Positions 1-7,033 of a stretch of 64,000 nucleotides of DNA are shown here, in pieces (positions within the stretch are counted from its first letter, which is position 1; every line of letters begins with the position of its first letter). Made by a program: the position numbers and the translations under genes. The stretch is from Ignavibacteria bacterium. GTDB lineage: Bacteria > Bacteroidota > Ignavibacteria > Ignavibacteriales > Ignavibacteriaceae. The notes below the pieces were generated by a model. The model did no database searches. It was not told where the DNA came from and worked only from the letters and a program-made list of their open reading frames with translations. The stretch lies in assembly GCA_017302895.1 (NCBI GenBank), contig JAFLBV010000002.1, positions 1 through 64,000 on the forward strand, in the 5' to 3' direction.

Positions 1-537
1 ACAGAGGCGGATTTCAATTCATTCTCACTTCACAGGGGGAGAGACCCGTATTTCATCCCGGGAGAATTAAACAGAATATACTCAGGCAGAGACACAATGT
101 TTACCGATTCACTCTCAGACCCGACAGGAAACTATACATACAAAATCACAGCGAAGGATAACCAGGGACTCGTAAGCAAATGGGACAGTGTAACGGTGGT
201 ACTGACAGATATTGCTGAAGGTGGAGAACTTACACCCAAGGGAGTGGTACTCTACCAAAACTATCCCAACCCGTTCAATCCATCGACAACGATAAGATTC
301 AGGCTTGAAGAACCGGGAGAGGTGATACTGAGGGTTTATGATGTAAACGGAGCGATTGTGGCAGTATTGAACAACGGCTGGCTACCTGCAGGAGAGCATG
401 AGAGGGACTTCACCCCGGGAAAGACAGGAACGATGAATGACATGGCATCAGGAGTCTATTTCTACAACCTCACCGTAAGGGATGCAAACCTGAAACCGGT
501 TTTCATCCGGTCGGACAAGATGCTCTTTGTGAAGTAG
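1..537 (+). CDS. C-terminal part of a T9SS-exported surface protein (partial at left edge)
   Basis: The reading frame is open from base 1 and ends with TAG at 535-537, so the gene starts outside the window. The first half of the visible part reads like an Ig/fibronectin-type beta-sandwich module, with a YTYKITAKDNQG stretch followed by VTVVLTD. It is followed by a type IX secretion C-terminal sorting domain: YQNYPNPFNPSTTIRF, then a VYDVNG turn, PAGEHE, SGVYFYNL and a final basic KMLFVK. Such domains direct proteins through the T9SS to the cell surface, where the tag is cleaved. The translocon gene sprA lies in the same window. The function of the missing N-terminal part cannot be told. The YPNPFNP form of the tag is typical of Ignavibacteria/Chlorobi relatives. 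Confidence 0.88.
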   Translation, partial: TEADFNSFSLHRGRDPYFIPGELNRIYSGRDTMFTDSLSDPTGNYTYKITAKDNQGLVSKWDSVTVVLTDIAEGGELTPKGVVLYQNYPNPFNPSTTIRFRLEEPGEVILRVYDVNGAIVAVLNNGWLPAGEHERDFTPGKTGTMNDMASGVYFYNLTVRDANLKPVFIRSDKMLFVK

Positions 538-548
538 AACCAAGTCCA

Positions 549-1691
549 ATGGCGGTAATATTTCATCTTGACCTTGATACTTTTTTTGTTTCGGTAGAGC
601 GGATACTCGATCCCTCCCTGGTGGGGAAACCTGTGATAGTTGGCGGACAACCGGGTGGAAGGGGGGTTGTTGCCGCCTGCTCATATGAGACCAGGAAATT
701 TGGGGTGAGATCGGGAATGCCTGCAGGAAAGGCGTATAAACTTTGTCCACAAGCCATATTTGTCAGAGGGAGTCATGGTGAGTACAGCAGATATTCCAAT
801 ATGGTGAAGGATATTCTTGTGAAGTATCCCCCTGTTTTACAGCAGGCTTCCGTGGATGAGTTTTACATGGATTTCACAGGCTGTGAGAAGATATACGGAA
901 ATTTCATGCTGCTCGCCGAGAGGATACTGGATGAGATCTATGAGAAAATCGGACTTCCCGGTTCAATAGGAATAGGAAGCAACAAGACGATCGCAAAAAT
1001 ATGTTCAGATTTCAACAAACCACGGGGAATCACTTTTATACCGAATGGCACGGAAAAAGAATTTTTGGCACCACTTCCCGCTGAGGTGATGCCGGGAGTG
1101 GGGAAGGTTTTTATTCGTGAACTCCATTCCCGGGGTATTTATACTCTGGGTGACATTGCCCGAATGCCCGCCGAGTATTTTGCATCGGTTTTTGGGAAAG
1201 GAGGATTGGATATTTGGGAGAAAGCGAACGGAAAGGGGACGGAATTTCTTGCGGAATCCTGGGAGAGGAAAAGCATTTCGAGTGAACAGACATTTCGTTC
1301 CGACATTTCCTCACCCGCAGAAATTGAAGCCATTATGTTCAGACTTGTAGCCAAAATTTGTCAGCAGATCAGAGATGAAGAAAGTATGGCTACAAACATC
1401 CATATCAAACTGAGATATGCCGATTTCTCCACCATCACGAGGGCAAAACAGGTGTTGCCAACAATGGATGACAAGTTCGTATATGAAACCGCAGTGGATC
1501 TTTTCAGAAAAGCATACACCCGCCGGGTTGGTGTGCGTCTTATCGGTGTCGGAATGAGCGGTTTTGTCGAGTATCATCAACAACAATCACTGTTCGAAAC
1601 CACCGAAGAAAAACGGGAAAAAATGATGGAAGCCATCAATAAAATAAGGTCAAAGTTCGGATTTGAGTCGATTGAGATGGGGAAGAATTAA
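549..1691 (+). CDS. dinB: DNA polymerase IV (Y-family translesion polymerase)
   Basis: This 380-residue protein has the full Y-family layout. The first catalytic aspartate motif is HLDLDTFFVSVE at the N terminus. The second acidic cluster is SVDEFYMDF near residue 101. Then come GIGSNKTIAKICSDFNKP, a helix-hairpin-helix thumb around PGVGKVFIRELHSRGIYTLGD, and a little-finger domain. A QQSLFE stretch near residue 345 fits a beta-clamp-binding QxxLF motif. It extends DNA past lesions at the cost of fidelity. It starts 11 bases after the preceding sorting-domain gene, with no clear ribosome site. A DnaE-like polymerase follows on the same strand, a pairing that resembles SOS mutagenesis cassettes (inference). 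All catalytic residues appear intact, so this is an active Pol IV rather than an inactive ImuB. Confidence 0.95.
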   Translation: MAVIFHLDLDTFFVSVERILDPSLVGKPVIVGGQPGGRGVVAACSYETRKFGVRSGMPAGKAYKLCPQAIFVRGSHGEYSRYSNMVKDILVKYPPVLQQASVDEFYMDFTGCEKIYGNFMLLAERILDEIYEKIGLPGSIGIGSNKTIAKICSDFNKPRGITFIPNGTEKEFLAPLPAEVMPGVGKVFIRELHSRGIYTLGDIARMPAEYFASVFGKGGLDIWEKANGKGTEFLAESWERKSISSEQTFRSDISSPAEIEAIMFRLVAKICQQIRDEESMATNIHIKLRYADFSTITRAKQVLPTMDDKFVYETAVDLFRKAYTRRVGVRLIGVGMSGFVEYHQQQSLFETTEEKREKMMEAINKIRSKFGFESIEMGKN

Positions 1692-1740
1692 GGCTGAATT
1701 TCTGAAGGCTGAAGTATGAGGTCAGAAGTTTGAAAAATTT
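1692..1740. repeat. Degenerate short repeats after dinB
   Basis: The sequence after the dinB stop repeats GGCTGAA twice and then runs into related CTGAA/TGAGG/CAGAAG words at roughly 8-base steps. It looks like decayed simple-sequence DNA. It leads directly into the clearer octamer array that starts at 1766. Confidence 0.45.
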
Positions 1741-1765
1741 AAGGGACCGGATTGGATAAAGGGAT

Positions 1766-1817
1766 ATTACTGCATTATTGGATTACTGCATTACTGCATT
1801 ATTGCATTATTGGATTA
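1766..1817. repeat. Octanucleotide tandem array (ATTAYTGS) before the 5' half of the split polymerase
   Basis: Six and a half consecutive 8-base units can be read: ATTACTGC, ATTATTGG, ATTACTGC, ATTACTGC, ATTATTGC, ATTATTGG, ATTA. The array ends 7 bases before the ATG at 1825 and so takes the place of a normal leader and ribosome site. An in-frame TAG (1816-1818) at its end fixes the downstream start. A shorter array of the same unit precedes the second polymerase half at 4231. Confidence 0.85.
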
Positions 1818-1824
1818 GAAAAAG

Positions 1825-3411
1825 ATGTTACATGTACACAGCAATTACTCCCTGTTACAGGGAGCGGTATCGATAGACGACCTGATCGGGCGGGCAAAGA
1901 GCTTTGGAATGAAGGCTCTTGCTCTTACGGACAGGAACGGCATGTACGGACTGATTCAATTCTACAAAAAAGCCACGGAGGCCGGAATCAAGCCTCTATT
2001 GGGTGCTTATATTGATGATCCCGGGAATGAGAAGGAGTATGTACTTCTTCTTGCTGCCACAAGGGAGGGGTACTCAAATCTTTGCAGGATAATAACTGCC
2101 AGAAAGCTGAAGGGGGACTTCACACTTGATGGACTTGTCAGGAGTGAATTACCGGGAATTTTCCTCATTACCCCTTCGATCAGACTTCTTCAGGCAGCAG
2201 GGAACAAGGCAACCGTATTTGGTGAACTTCCCGTAACGCCATCCACTAAGAAAATGTCGAGGGAGGTGTATGAATTCTGCATAGCCAATGGTTACAGATA
2301 TGTTCCCACTTCTCCCGTTTACTTTTTGGACAAAGAAGACCATCTTCTGCATAAAACCGTTACAGCAATAAGACTGCGAACAACTCTGGGGAGCATAAAA
2401 CCGGAAGAAACAGAGTCCAAGGATTACTATTTCAGGAGCTATGAGGAAGTGTTGCGGGAGTGGAAAAAGATACCGGGCGCACTTCAGAATATAAACCACA
2501 TCGTTGACAACTGCAACTTGAATCTCGAGATGGGAAAGACCAAATTTCCTCTTTTCCCCACACCAAACAATGAACCGTCGTTTTCATATTTATGGAAACT
2601 TGCCTTCAAAGGGCTGGAAATGAGATATCACACGATCACCGAAACCGCAATTAACCGCCTCCGTTATGAACTTGAAGTGATTAATGATCTCGGCTTTCCC
2701 GACTACTTTCTTGTGGTTTGGGATATCGTAAGGGAGGCAAAACGGCGGGGGATGATGCTGCTCGGGAGGGGATCGGCTGCTAACAGTCTTGTTTCATACT
2801 GCCTCGGCTTCACGGAAGTGGATCCGATAAAATATGACCTCTACTTCGAAAGATTTCTGAACAGGGGAAGAATGAGTCCCCCGGATGTTGATCTCGATTT
2901 TTCATGGCGGGAAAGGGACGAGATTGTTAAATATGTTTTTGAAAAGTACGGCTACGATAAAGTGGCTATGATCTCGACTACTGTTACATTCAGAGCGAGA
3001 TCAGCTTTCAGAGAGACAGCTAAAGTTTTTGGAATTGCGGAGAGTGAAATATCGCAGTACAGCAAATTTATTCCGTGGACAGATGCAAGAAATCTTGCAA
3101 ATCTCTCAACCATGTTTCCGGAATCGAAATCATTAAAGTTTGAAGGGGAGCCATGGAAAAGTATCATTTCAATCGCTTCACGGCTGGCATCATTTCCGCG
3201 ACATCTCAGCATTCACCCCGGGGGAATTGTTATTACACCCACTCCCATCACCGATTTTGTTGCCCTCGAATTCGCAAGCAACAAGGGGTTGGGGATAATC
3301 ATCACTCAGCCCGACATGTATCCCGTTGAGGATATGGGTCTGATCAAAATTGACCTCCTCAGTCAGCGCTCCCTCGGAGTACTAAGAGAAACCATGGGGA
3401 AAGTGCTGTAA
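1825..3411 (+). CDS. dnaE: DnaE-type error-prone DNA polymerase III alpha, N-terminal half (PHP and palm)
   Basis: This 528-residue protein is the first half of a C-family polymerase. The PHP domain opens at once with LHVHSNYSLLQGA and contains ALTDRNGMYG. The palm follows, with a GRGSAANSLVSYCLG motif and the catalytic pair in PDVDLDF (D356, D358). The third catalytic aspartate is D510 in GLIKIDLL. The protein stops 18 residues later, well short of the fingers, helix-hairpin-helix and OB domains. Those domains are encoded by the gene at 4279, in the same frame. Together the two halves make about 1,080 residues, which fits the DnaE2/ImuC class better than the longer replicative DnaE. An in-frame TAG in the repeat array just upstream fixes the start. 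It is either a true two-subunit enzyme or a gene broken by insertion of the PIN module. Confidence 0.85.
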   Translation: MLHVHSNYSLLQGAVSIDDLIGRAKSFGMKALALTDRNGMYGLIQFYKKATEAGIKPLLGAYIDDPGNEKEYVLLLAATREGYSNLCRIITARKLKGDFTLDGLVRSELPGIFLITPSIRLLQAAGNKATVFGELPVTPSTKKMSREVYEFCIANGYRYVPTSPVYFLDKEDHLLHKTVTAIRLRTTLGSIKPEETESKDYYFRSYEEVLREWKKIPGALQNINHIVDNCNLNLEMGKTKFPLFPTPNNEPSFSYLWKLAFKGLEMRYHTITETAINRLRYELEVINDLGFPDYFLVVWDIVREAKRRGMMLLGRGSAANSLVSYCLGFTEVDPIKYDLYFERFLNRGRMSPPDVDLDFSWRERDEIVKYVFEKYGYDKVAMISTTVTFRARSAFRETAKVFGIAESEISQYSKFIPWTDARNLANLSTMFPESKSLKFEGEPWKSIISIASRLASFPRHLSIHPGGIVITPTPITDFVALEFASNKGLGIIITQPDMYPVEDMGLIKIDLLSQRSLGVLRETMGKVL

Positions 3412-3462
3412 TCCAGAAATAAATATTCTTGAATAGTTTTAACAGTATAAACAACTAAAGAT

Positions 3463-3609
3463 TTAATTAATCCGTTTCTTGGCGTCCGTGGAATATTTTT
3501 TTCGGATTTCCTCCAATTTTTTCAAGTAACTCTCTCTGTGCAAAAGATACTCTTTTGAAGTCTTTTTTATAATTTCTTCTTTCAATTTGATTGCATCCAC
3601 AGTTTTCAT
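3463..3609 (-). CDS. Small charged helical protein, probable antitoxin partner of the PIN protein
   Basis: A 48-residue reading frame runs from ATG at 3609 to TAA at 3463, starting one base after the PIN gene stop (TAA-A-ATG), so the two are surely co-transcribed. The sequence begins MKTVDAIKLKEEIIKK and continues with RESYLKKLEEIRKKYS. It is Lys/Glu-rich and predicted helical. Short proteins of this look often accompany PIN-domain ribonucleases, but as the second gene the order is reversed from classical VapBC, where the antitoxin comes first. No DNA-binding motif is obvious. The antitoxin role is inferred from size, charge and position only. It could instead be a small accessory protein. 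Confidence 0.6.
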   Translation of the reverse strand: MKTVDAIKLKEEIIKKTSKEYLLHRESYLKKLEEIRKKYSTDAKKRIN

Positions 3610-3610
3610 T

Positions 3611-4075
3611 TTATTCTCCAATAATTTCTCTCGGTGTCCGGATCTCTATTGTTTTTAAACCATTTAACATATTAACTGAATTGAAAATTGTAATCCGCGC
3701 TAAATTAACAATATGCTTGAAGTTCCAACTAACCAGTACATCAACATTGTTCAGAGAAGCAACGGCAATATGTAAAGCATCATTAAAATATTTGGGAGAT
3801 ACAGCCTTGGCCTTTAAATAATCTTTAGCTAAATTTTCTGCTTCCTCGTTGAGAGCAATAATTATTTTGTTCTGTTCAGGTACAGTGTCCAATATTTCCC
3901 GCACAAATTCTGGTGCATGTTCCATTTCCTCTAATACAACATCAGAAAGTACTATTTGGTTTTCGCCGGACCTGAAAGTATCAAATAATCTGTTAGACCA
4001 TTTGGAAAATTCCTGGTCGAAACATCCCCCAATCACTGAGGTATCAACATAAATCTGCTTTACACGCGGTTTCAT
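3611..4075 (-). CDS. PIN-domain ribonuclease, putative VapC-like toxin
   Basis: This 154-residue protein begins with the PIN signature YVDTSVIGGCFD (D11). A second acidic segment, SDVVLEEME, follows, then YFNDALHIAVA with D99, and the late strand VLVSWNFKHI. PIN proteins are Mg-dependent RNases, and many are toxins that cut tRNA or rRNA. The fourth acidic position seems to be replaced in the SWNFKHI segment, as in many members of this subfamily as I recall it. The gene lies antisense between the two halves of the DnaE-type polymerase and is visibly more AT-rich than both, which suggests separate acquisition. A 48-residue helical protein gene follows one base after the stop. Confidence 0.85.
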   Translation of the reverse strand: MKPRVKQIYVDTSVIGGCFDQEFSKWSNRLFDTFRSGENQIVLSDVVLEEMEHAPEFVREILDTVPEQNKIIIALNEEAENLAKDYLKAKAVSPKYFNDALHIAVASLNNVDVLVSWNFKHIVNLARITIFNSVNMLNGLKTIEIRTPREIIGE

Positions 4076-4158
4076 AAAAACTCTATTTTTTCTCTTAAAT
4101 ATAACTATTCCCCTCTGTTTTTACTCAACTTCTTTTTTTAATGTAATTTCTTTTTCCC

Positions 4159-4187
4159 TTGACATTCTTGAAATATTTCCCTACTTT
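4159..4187 (+). promoter_or_regulatory. Candidate promoter (TTGACA, 17-bp spacer, TACTTT) for the second polymerase half
   Basis: TTGACA at 4159-4164 is followed after 17 bases by TACTTT at 4182-4187. The spacing is ideal for a sigma-70 promoter, though the -10 match is partial and this phylum often uses a different consensus. Transcription would run toward the 3' polymerase half. A strong palindrome overlaps the expected start point. Confidence 0.35.
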
Positions 4188-4206
4188 ACCATACAAATGT
4201 ATGGTA
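4187..4206. promoter_or_regulatory. 20-bp palindrome, candidate operator
   Basis: Two perfect 9-base arms, TACCATACA and TGTATGGTA, are separated by two bases. The site begins where the putative -10 element ends. It lies about 110 bases upstream of the PIN gene start on the other strand and about 70 bases before the start of the second polymerase half. It has the geometry of a dimeric repressor site. Whether an SOS repressor, the toxin-antitoxin pair or another regulator binds it cannot be told. Confidence 0.6.
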
Positions 4207-4230
4207 TTTTGTAGTCCGCTTTTTTGAAAT

Positions 4231-4266
4231 ATTACTGCATTTTTGGATTACTGAATTATTGGATTA
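4231..4266. repeat. Octanucleotide array before the 3' half of the split polymerase
   Basis: The units ATTACTGC, ATTTTTGG, ATTACTGA, ATTATTGG, ATTA match the array at 1766-1817, with two substitutions from the consensus. The array ends 12 bases before the ATG at 4279. In the frame of the polymerase it carries a TGA (4252-4254), so translation cannot read through from upstream. Confidence 0.8.
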
Positions 4267-4278
4267 ACAGTGTTTAAC

Positions 4279-5928
4279 ATGATCGATTACCGGCTGCCGG
4301 AGCAGTCGAAGACAAAGATAATCTCTCTCCACCGCCCGATACCACGGAAAGCGGCAGGGGTGGACTTTGACATTTTCGATTATGATTTTCTGTTCAAGGA
4401 TGAGAAGACAGTTGACATAATAAAGCGGGGGAGAACGATAGGGTGTTTTTACATTGAATCGCCGGGAATGCGGTCACTTCTTACGCGGTTGGATGTTGAT
4501 ACATTCGAAATGCTGACAGCGGCAAGTTCGATTATTCGTCCGGGTGTGGCGGAAAGCGGCATGATGCAGGAGTTTATTGCACGCCACAAAGACCCCAGGA
4601 GGCGGAAGTATCTTATTCCCGATATGGAGAAGATACTGGGAGAAACTTACGGTGTGATGATCTATCAGGAGGATGTAATCAAGGTGGCGCATCATATAGC
4701 GGGGCTCTCGCTTGAGGAAGCTGACCTTCTCCGTCGCGCAATGAGCGGCAAACTCAGGAGCAAAACCGCGATGGAGAGGATTGAGGGGCGGTTCTTCGAG
4801 TCGTGTGAGATGCGGGGCTTAAAACCCTATGTTGCAAAGGAATTGTGGCGGCAGATAAAGTCATTTGCGGGTTACTCATTCTGCAAGGCACACAGTGCGT
4901 CGTTTGCTCTTCTTTCATATCAGGTGGCATACCTTAAAGTCCATTATCCTGCTGAGTTTATGTCGAGTGTCTTAAGTAATGGCGGAGGCTACTATTCCGC
5001 TGCAGTTTACATTCAGGAGGCACGCAGACTGGGTCTTAAGATACTTCTTCCCTGCATAAACAAAAGCGTTTACGAATATACGGGGAAGGGGAGCGAACTA
5101 AGAATCGGTCTGCAGGCGATAAAAAATCTCAAAAAAAGTACCGCCGAAAATTTGATCAGGGAGAGAAAAGAAAACGGCGACTACACTTCCCTCAAGGATT
5201 TTTTGACAAGAACCCGCTCCGGATTCGAGGACACAGTTCACCTGATAAAATGCGGGGCAATGGACTGTCTCGGTACGGGAAGACCCGACCTTCTTAAGCA
5301 GCTCGATGTTTATATGAAACACAGGCGGCTACTCGATACACTTCAGGAGAGCCTTTTTGCGGGTGAGGAGATGGAACTGGAGCGTAAGGTGATCACGGGA
5401 GTTCAGTACTCTGTTGAGGAGAAGTGTCTGGCGGAAATGGAGGCGTTCGATTATATGGTCAGCAGGCACCCTCTGCAGTTTTATGGCGGATGGACGAACG
5501 ATCCCACTGTCACAAAAGCCATCGATATCCCCAAAATGCACGGTAAAAATGTTAAAATGATCGGCTGGTTTATGACCGCCAAAAGGATACGGACAAAAGA
5601 CGGCAAGGCGATGAAGTTCCTGTCACTGGAAGATCTGACCGATACCTTTGAAGCCGTGCTTTTCCCAGAAACATACGCCAAATATGCCGAAAAAACGATG
5701 TCGTTCGGTCCCTATCTCGTCGAGGGGAAGGTTGACGCCCTGAATGGCAACAATCTGATTGTGAACAAACTTGAAATCATCGGCGGTGAACTCGATATGG
5801 AACTGCTCCAAAGCGCAACATATTCCGAAAGCAACTACAATGGCGAAAACGAAAAGGTGTACGAAGAGGAAACACAAATCACCCTTGATCTCGACAAAGA
5901 GAAGCTGATCAGGGCGTATGCCGGGTAG
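4279..5928 (+). CDS. dnaE: DnaE-type error-prone DNA polymerase III alpha, C-terminal half (fingers, HhH, OB)
   Basis: This 549-residue protein continues the polymerase that ends at 3411. RGRTIGCFYIESPGMRSLL and SSIIRPGVAESGMM are fingers-domain motifs. GVMIYQEDV and SFAGYSFCKAHSASFALLSYQ follow. Next is a helix-hairpin-helix region (GLQAIKNLKKSTAENLI) and a C-terminal OB fold (MIGWFMTAKRIRTKDGKAMKFLSLED). It holds no catalytic aspartate, so it can act only with the N-terminal half. ATG 4279 is preferred; an in-frame GTG at 4270 is the only earlier choice after the TGA at 4252. It lies in the same frame as the first half, 867 bases downstream. Residues typical of the family look intact, which argues against long-term decay. 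Confidence 0.83.
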   Translation: MIDYRLPEQSKTKIISLHRPIPRKAAGVDFDIFDYDFLFKDEKTVDIIKRGRTIGCFYIESPGMRSLLTRLDVDTFEMLTAASSIIRPGVAESGMMQEFIARHKDPRRRKYLIPDMEKILGETYGVMIYQEDVIKVAHHIAGLSLEEADLLRRAMSGKLRSKTAMERIEGRFFESCEMRGLKPYVAKELWRQIKSFAGYSFCKAHSASFALLSYQVAYLKVHYPAEFMSSVLSNGGGYYSAAVYIQEARRLGLKILLPCINKSVYEYTGKGSELRIGLQAIKNLKKSTAENLIRERKENGDYTSLKDFLTRTRSGFEDTVHLIKCGAMDCLGTGRPDLLKQLDVYMKHRRLLDTLQESLFAGEEMELERKVITGVQYSVEEKCLAEMEAFDYMVSRHPLQFYGGWTNDPTVTKAIDIPKMHGKNVKMIGWFMTAKRIRTKDGKAMKFLSLEDLTDTFEAVLFPETYAKYAEKTMSFGPYLVEGKVDALNGNNLIVNKLEIIGGELDMELLQSATYSESNYNGENEKVYEEETQITLDLDKEKLIRAYAG

Positions 5929-5935
5929 GGTTTAG

Positions 5936-5962
5936 CTATGATCTATGAACTATGAACTATAA
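5936..5962. repeat. Heptamer repeats (CTATGAA) after the split polymerase
   Basis: CTATGAT, CTATGAA, CTATGAA and a truncated CTATAA run head to tail, and AT-rich low-complexity sequence follows to about 6000. This is the fourth short-repeat patch around the dinB-dnaE locus. No comparable patch was seen in the rest of the window. Confidence 0.6.
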
Positions 5963-6041
5963 GCTGGCGCAGTTATGAGTTTTGAATTATTAGTTATTGG
6001 TTGGGTTGGGCCTCGATAAACAAATACAAAATGAATGATTT

Positions 6042-6908
6042 TTATCCATTGCTACTCCAATATTTGTACTTTTCGCCAAAGTTGACAATTATACGGAGAA
6101 GTTCCTCCGGAAGAAGAGTAATAATGTGTTCTTTTATTTCTTTGGGGACTCCGGAGTAATAGGCTTCCGCAATACTTCCGGCGATGGCTGCAAGGGTATC
6201 ACTGTCACCACCTAATGAAACAGCATTTCTTATACAATCTGTAAAGTCAGAACCGTCAATAAAACACCTAATGGCAGGAGGAACAGTACCTTGGCAGATT
6301 TCATTATATCGGTAATCTGCCCTAATTTCATCAATTGATCTAGTGAGGTTGTATTGGAAAGTACTCTCAACGAATTCTTTAATGCTTTCCTTTGAATTTC
6401 CGGTTCTCGCCATAAATATCGCACCTGCAACTGCCTCAGCCCCCTTAATACCTTCAGGATGATTATGTGTTACCTCTGCTGTCTTGCGGGCAGCTTTCAA
6501 AGTCTGGTCAAGGTTGTCAAAAGCCCAGCCAATAGCACTGACACGCATCGCCGATCCGTTTCCACAACTGTTGTATGGCCCCATTGTATCACTTGACAAC
6601 CACTGCCAGAAGGTACCTCCATAACCACCCTTAGGAAATTTGTACTTATTTCCCATTTTTCTCATTTCGGTGCCATATCCGGAGCCCTCAACAAGTGCGT
6701 TCGCAATGGCAAGGGTGAGCAAAGAATCATCCGTATATATTGACTCGTCGGTAAAAAGAGGGAATTCTTTATTTTTTATTCTTTTTCCGGGCCCTTCATA
6801 CGGTGAGCCAACAACATCCCCTGCAATTGCTCCAAACAAAGGATAATTATTTGTCAGGCATTTTTCCAACAGGTTTTCATGTAACAGTCCCTCTAATGCA
6901 ACAGGCAT
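6042..6908 (-). CDS. ADP-ribosylglycohydrolase family protein (DraG-like)
   Basis: This protein of about 288 residues belongs to the ARH/DraG family, which removes ADP-ribose from proteins or small molecules using two Mg ions. Visible motifs are GAIAGDVVGSPYEG near the N terminus, the metal-binding TDDSLLTLAIA, NGSAMRVSAIGWAF in the middle, and the C-terminal metal site GGDSDTLAAIAGSIAEAYY. The ATG at 6908 is preferred because AAGGA lies 9 bases upstream. The in-frame ATG at 6917 directly abuts that ribosome site. No DarT-like ADP-ribosyltransferase is next to it, so a toxin-antitoxin role is not supported. The substrate is unknown. It converges on the split polymerase region. Confidence 0.88.
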   Translation of the reverse strand: MPVALEGLLHENLLEKCLTNNYPLFGAIAGDVVGSPYEGPGKRIKNKEFPLFTDESIYTDDSLLTLAIANALVEGSGYGTEMRKMGNKYKFPKGGYGGTFWQWLSSDTMGPYNSCGNGSAMRVSAIGWAFDNLDQTLKAARKTAEVTHNHPEGIKGAEAVAGAIFMARTGNSKESIKEFVESTFQYNLTRSIDEIRADYRYNEICQGTVPPAIRCFIDGSDFTDCIRNAVSLGGDSDTLAAIAGSIAEAYYSGVPKEIKEHIITLLPEELLRIIVNFGEKYKYWSSNG

Positions 6909-7033
6909 ATTAAACATTCCTTTCCGGTTATGAATAATTTAAGCTCAAACATAATTTGGATTCAACGGTACTAATCAAATTCAAGCTAAGCAGAAATTTG
7001 CTAATTTTGAACTATAAAATATAGAAATTTTAA

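Noticed and set aside
448..757. Minus-strand frames overlapping dinB and the sorting-domain gene
   Set aside because: They are shadows of strong coding on the plus strand with no family resemblance.
1766..1817. Octamer array as a CRISPR-like repeat
   Set aside because: Units are 8 bases with no spacers, and no cas gene is present in the window.
1824..1839. Near-palindrome TGTTACATGTACACA at the start of the first polymerase half, as a LexA box
   Set aside because: It lies inside the coding sequence for the conserved LHVHS motif and is imperfect; no second copy was seen at another promoter.
1825..5928. Split-intein explanation for the two polymerase halves
   Set aside because: No intein motifs (Cys/Ser at the splice point, terminal His-Asn) occur at the end of the first half or start of the second, and the cyanobacterial DnaE split lies at a different place in the fingers domain.
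6042..6908. DarTG-type toxin-antitoxin system based on the ADP-ribosylglycohydrolase
   Set aside because: No ADP-ribosyltransferase is adjacent, and the protein is of the DraG/ARH fold rather than a macrodomain antitoxin.
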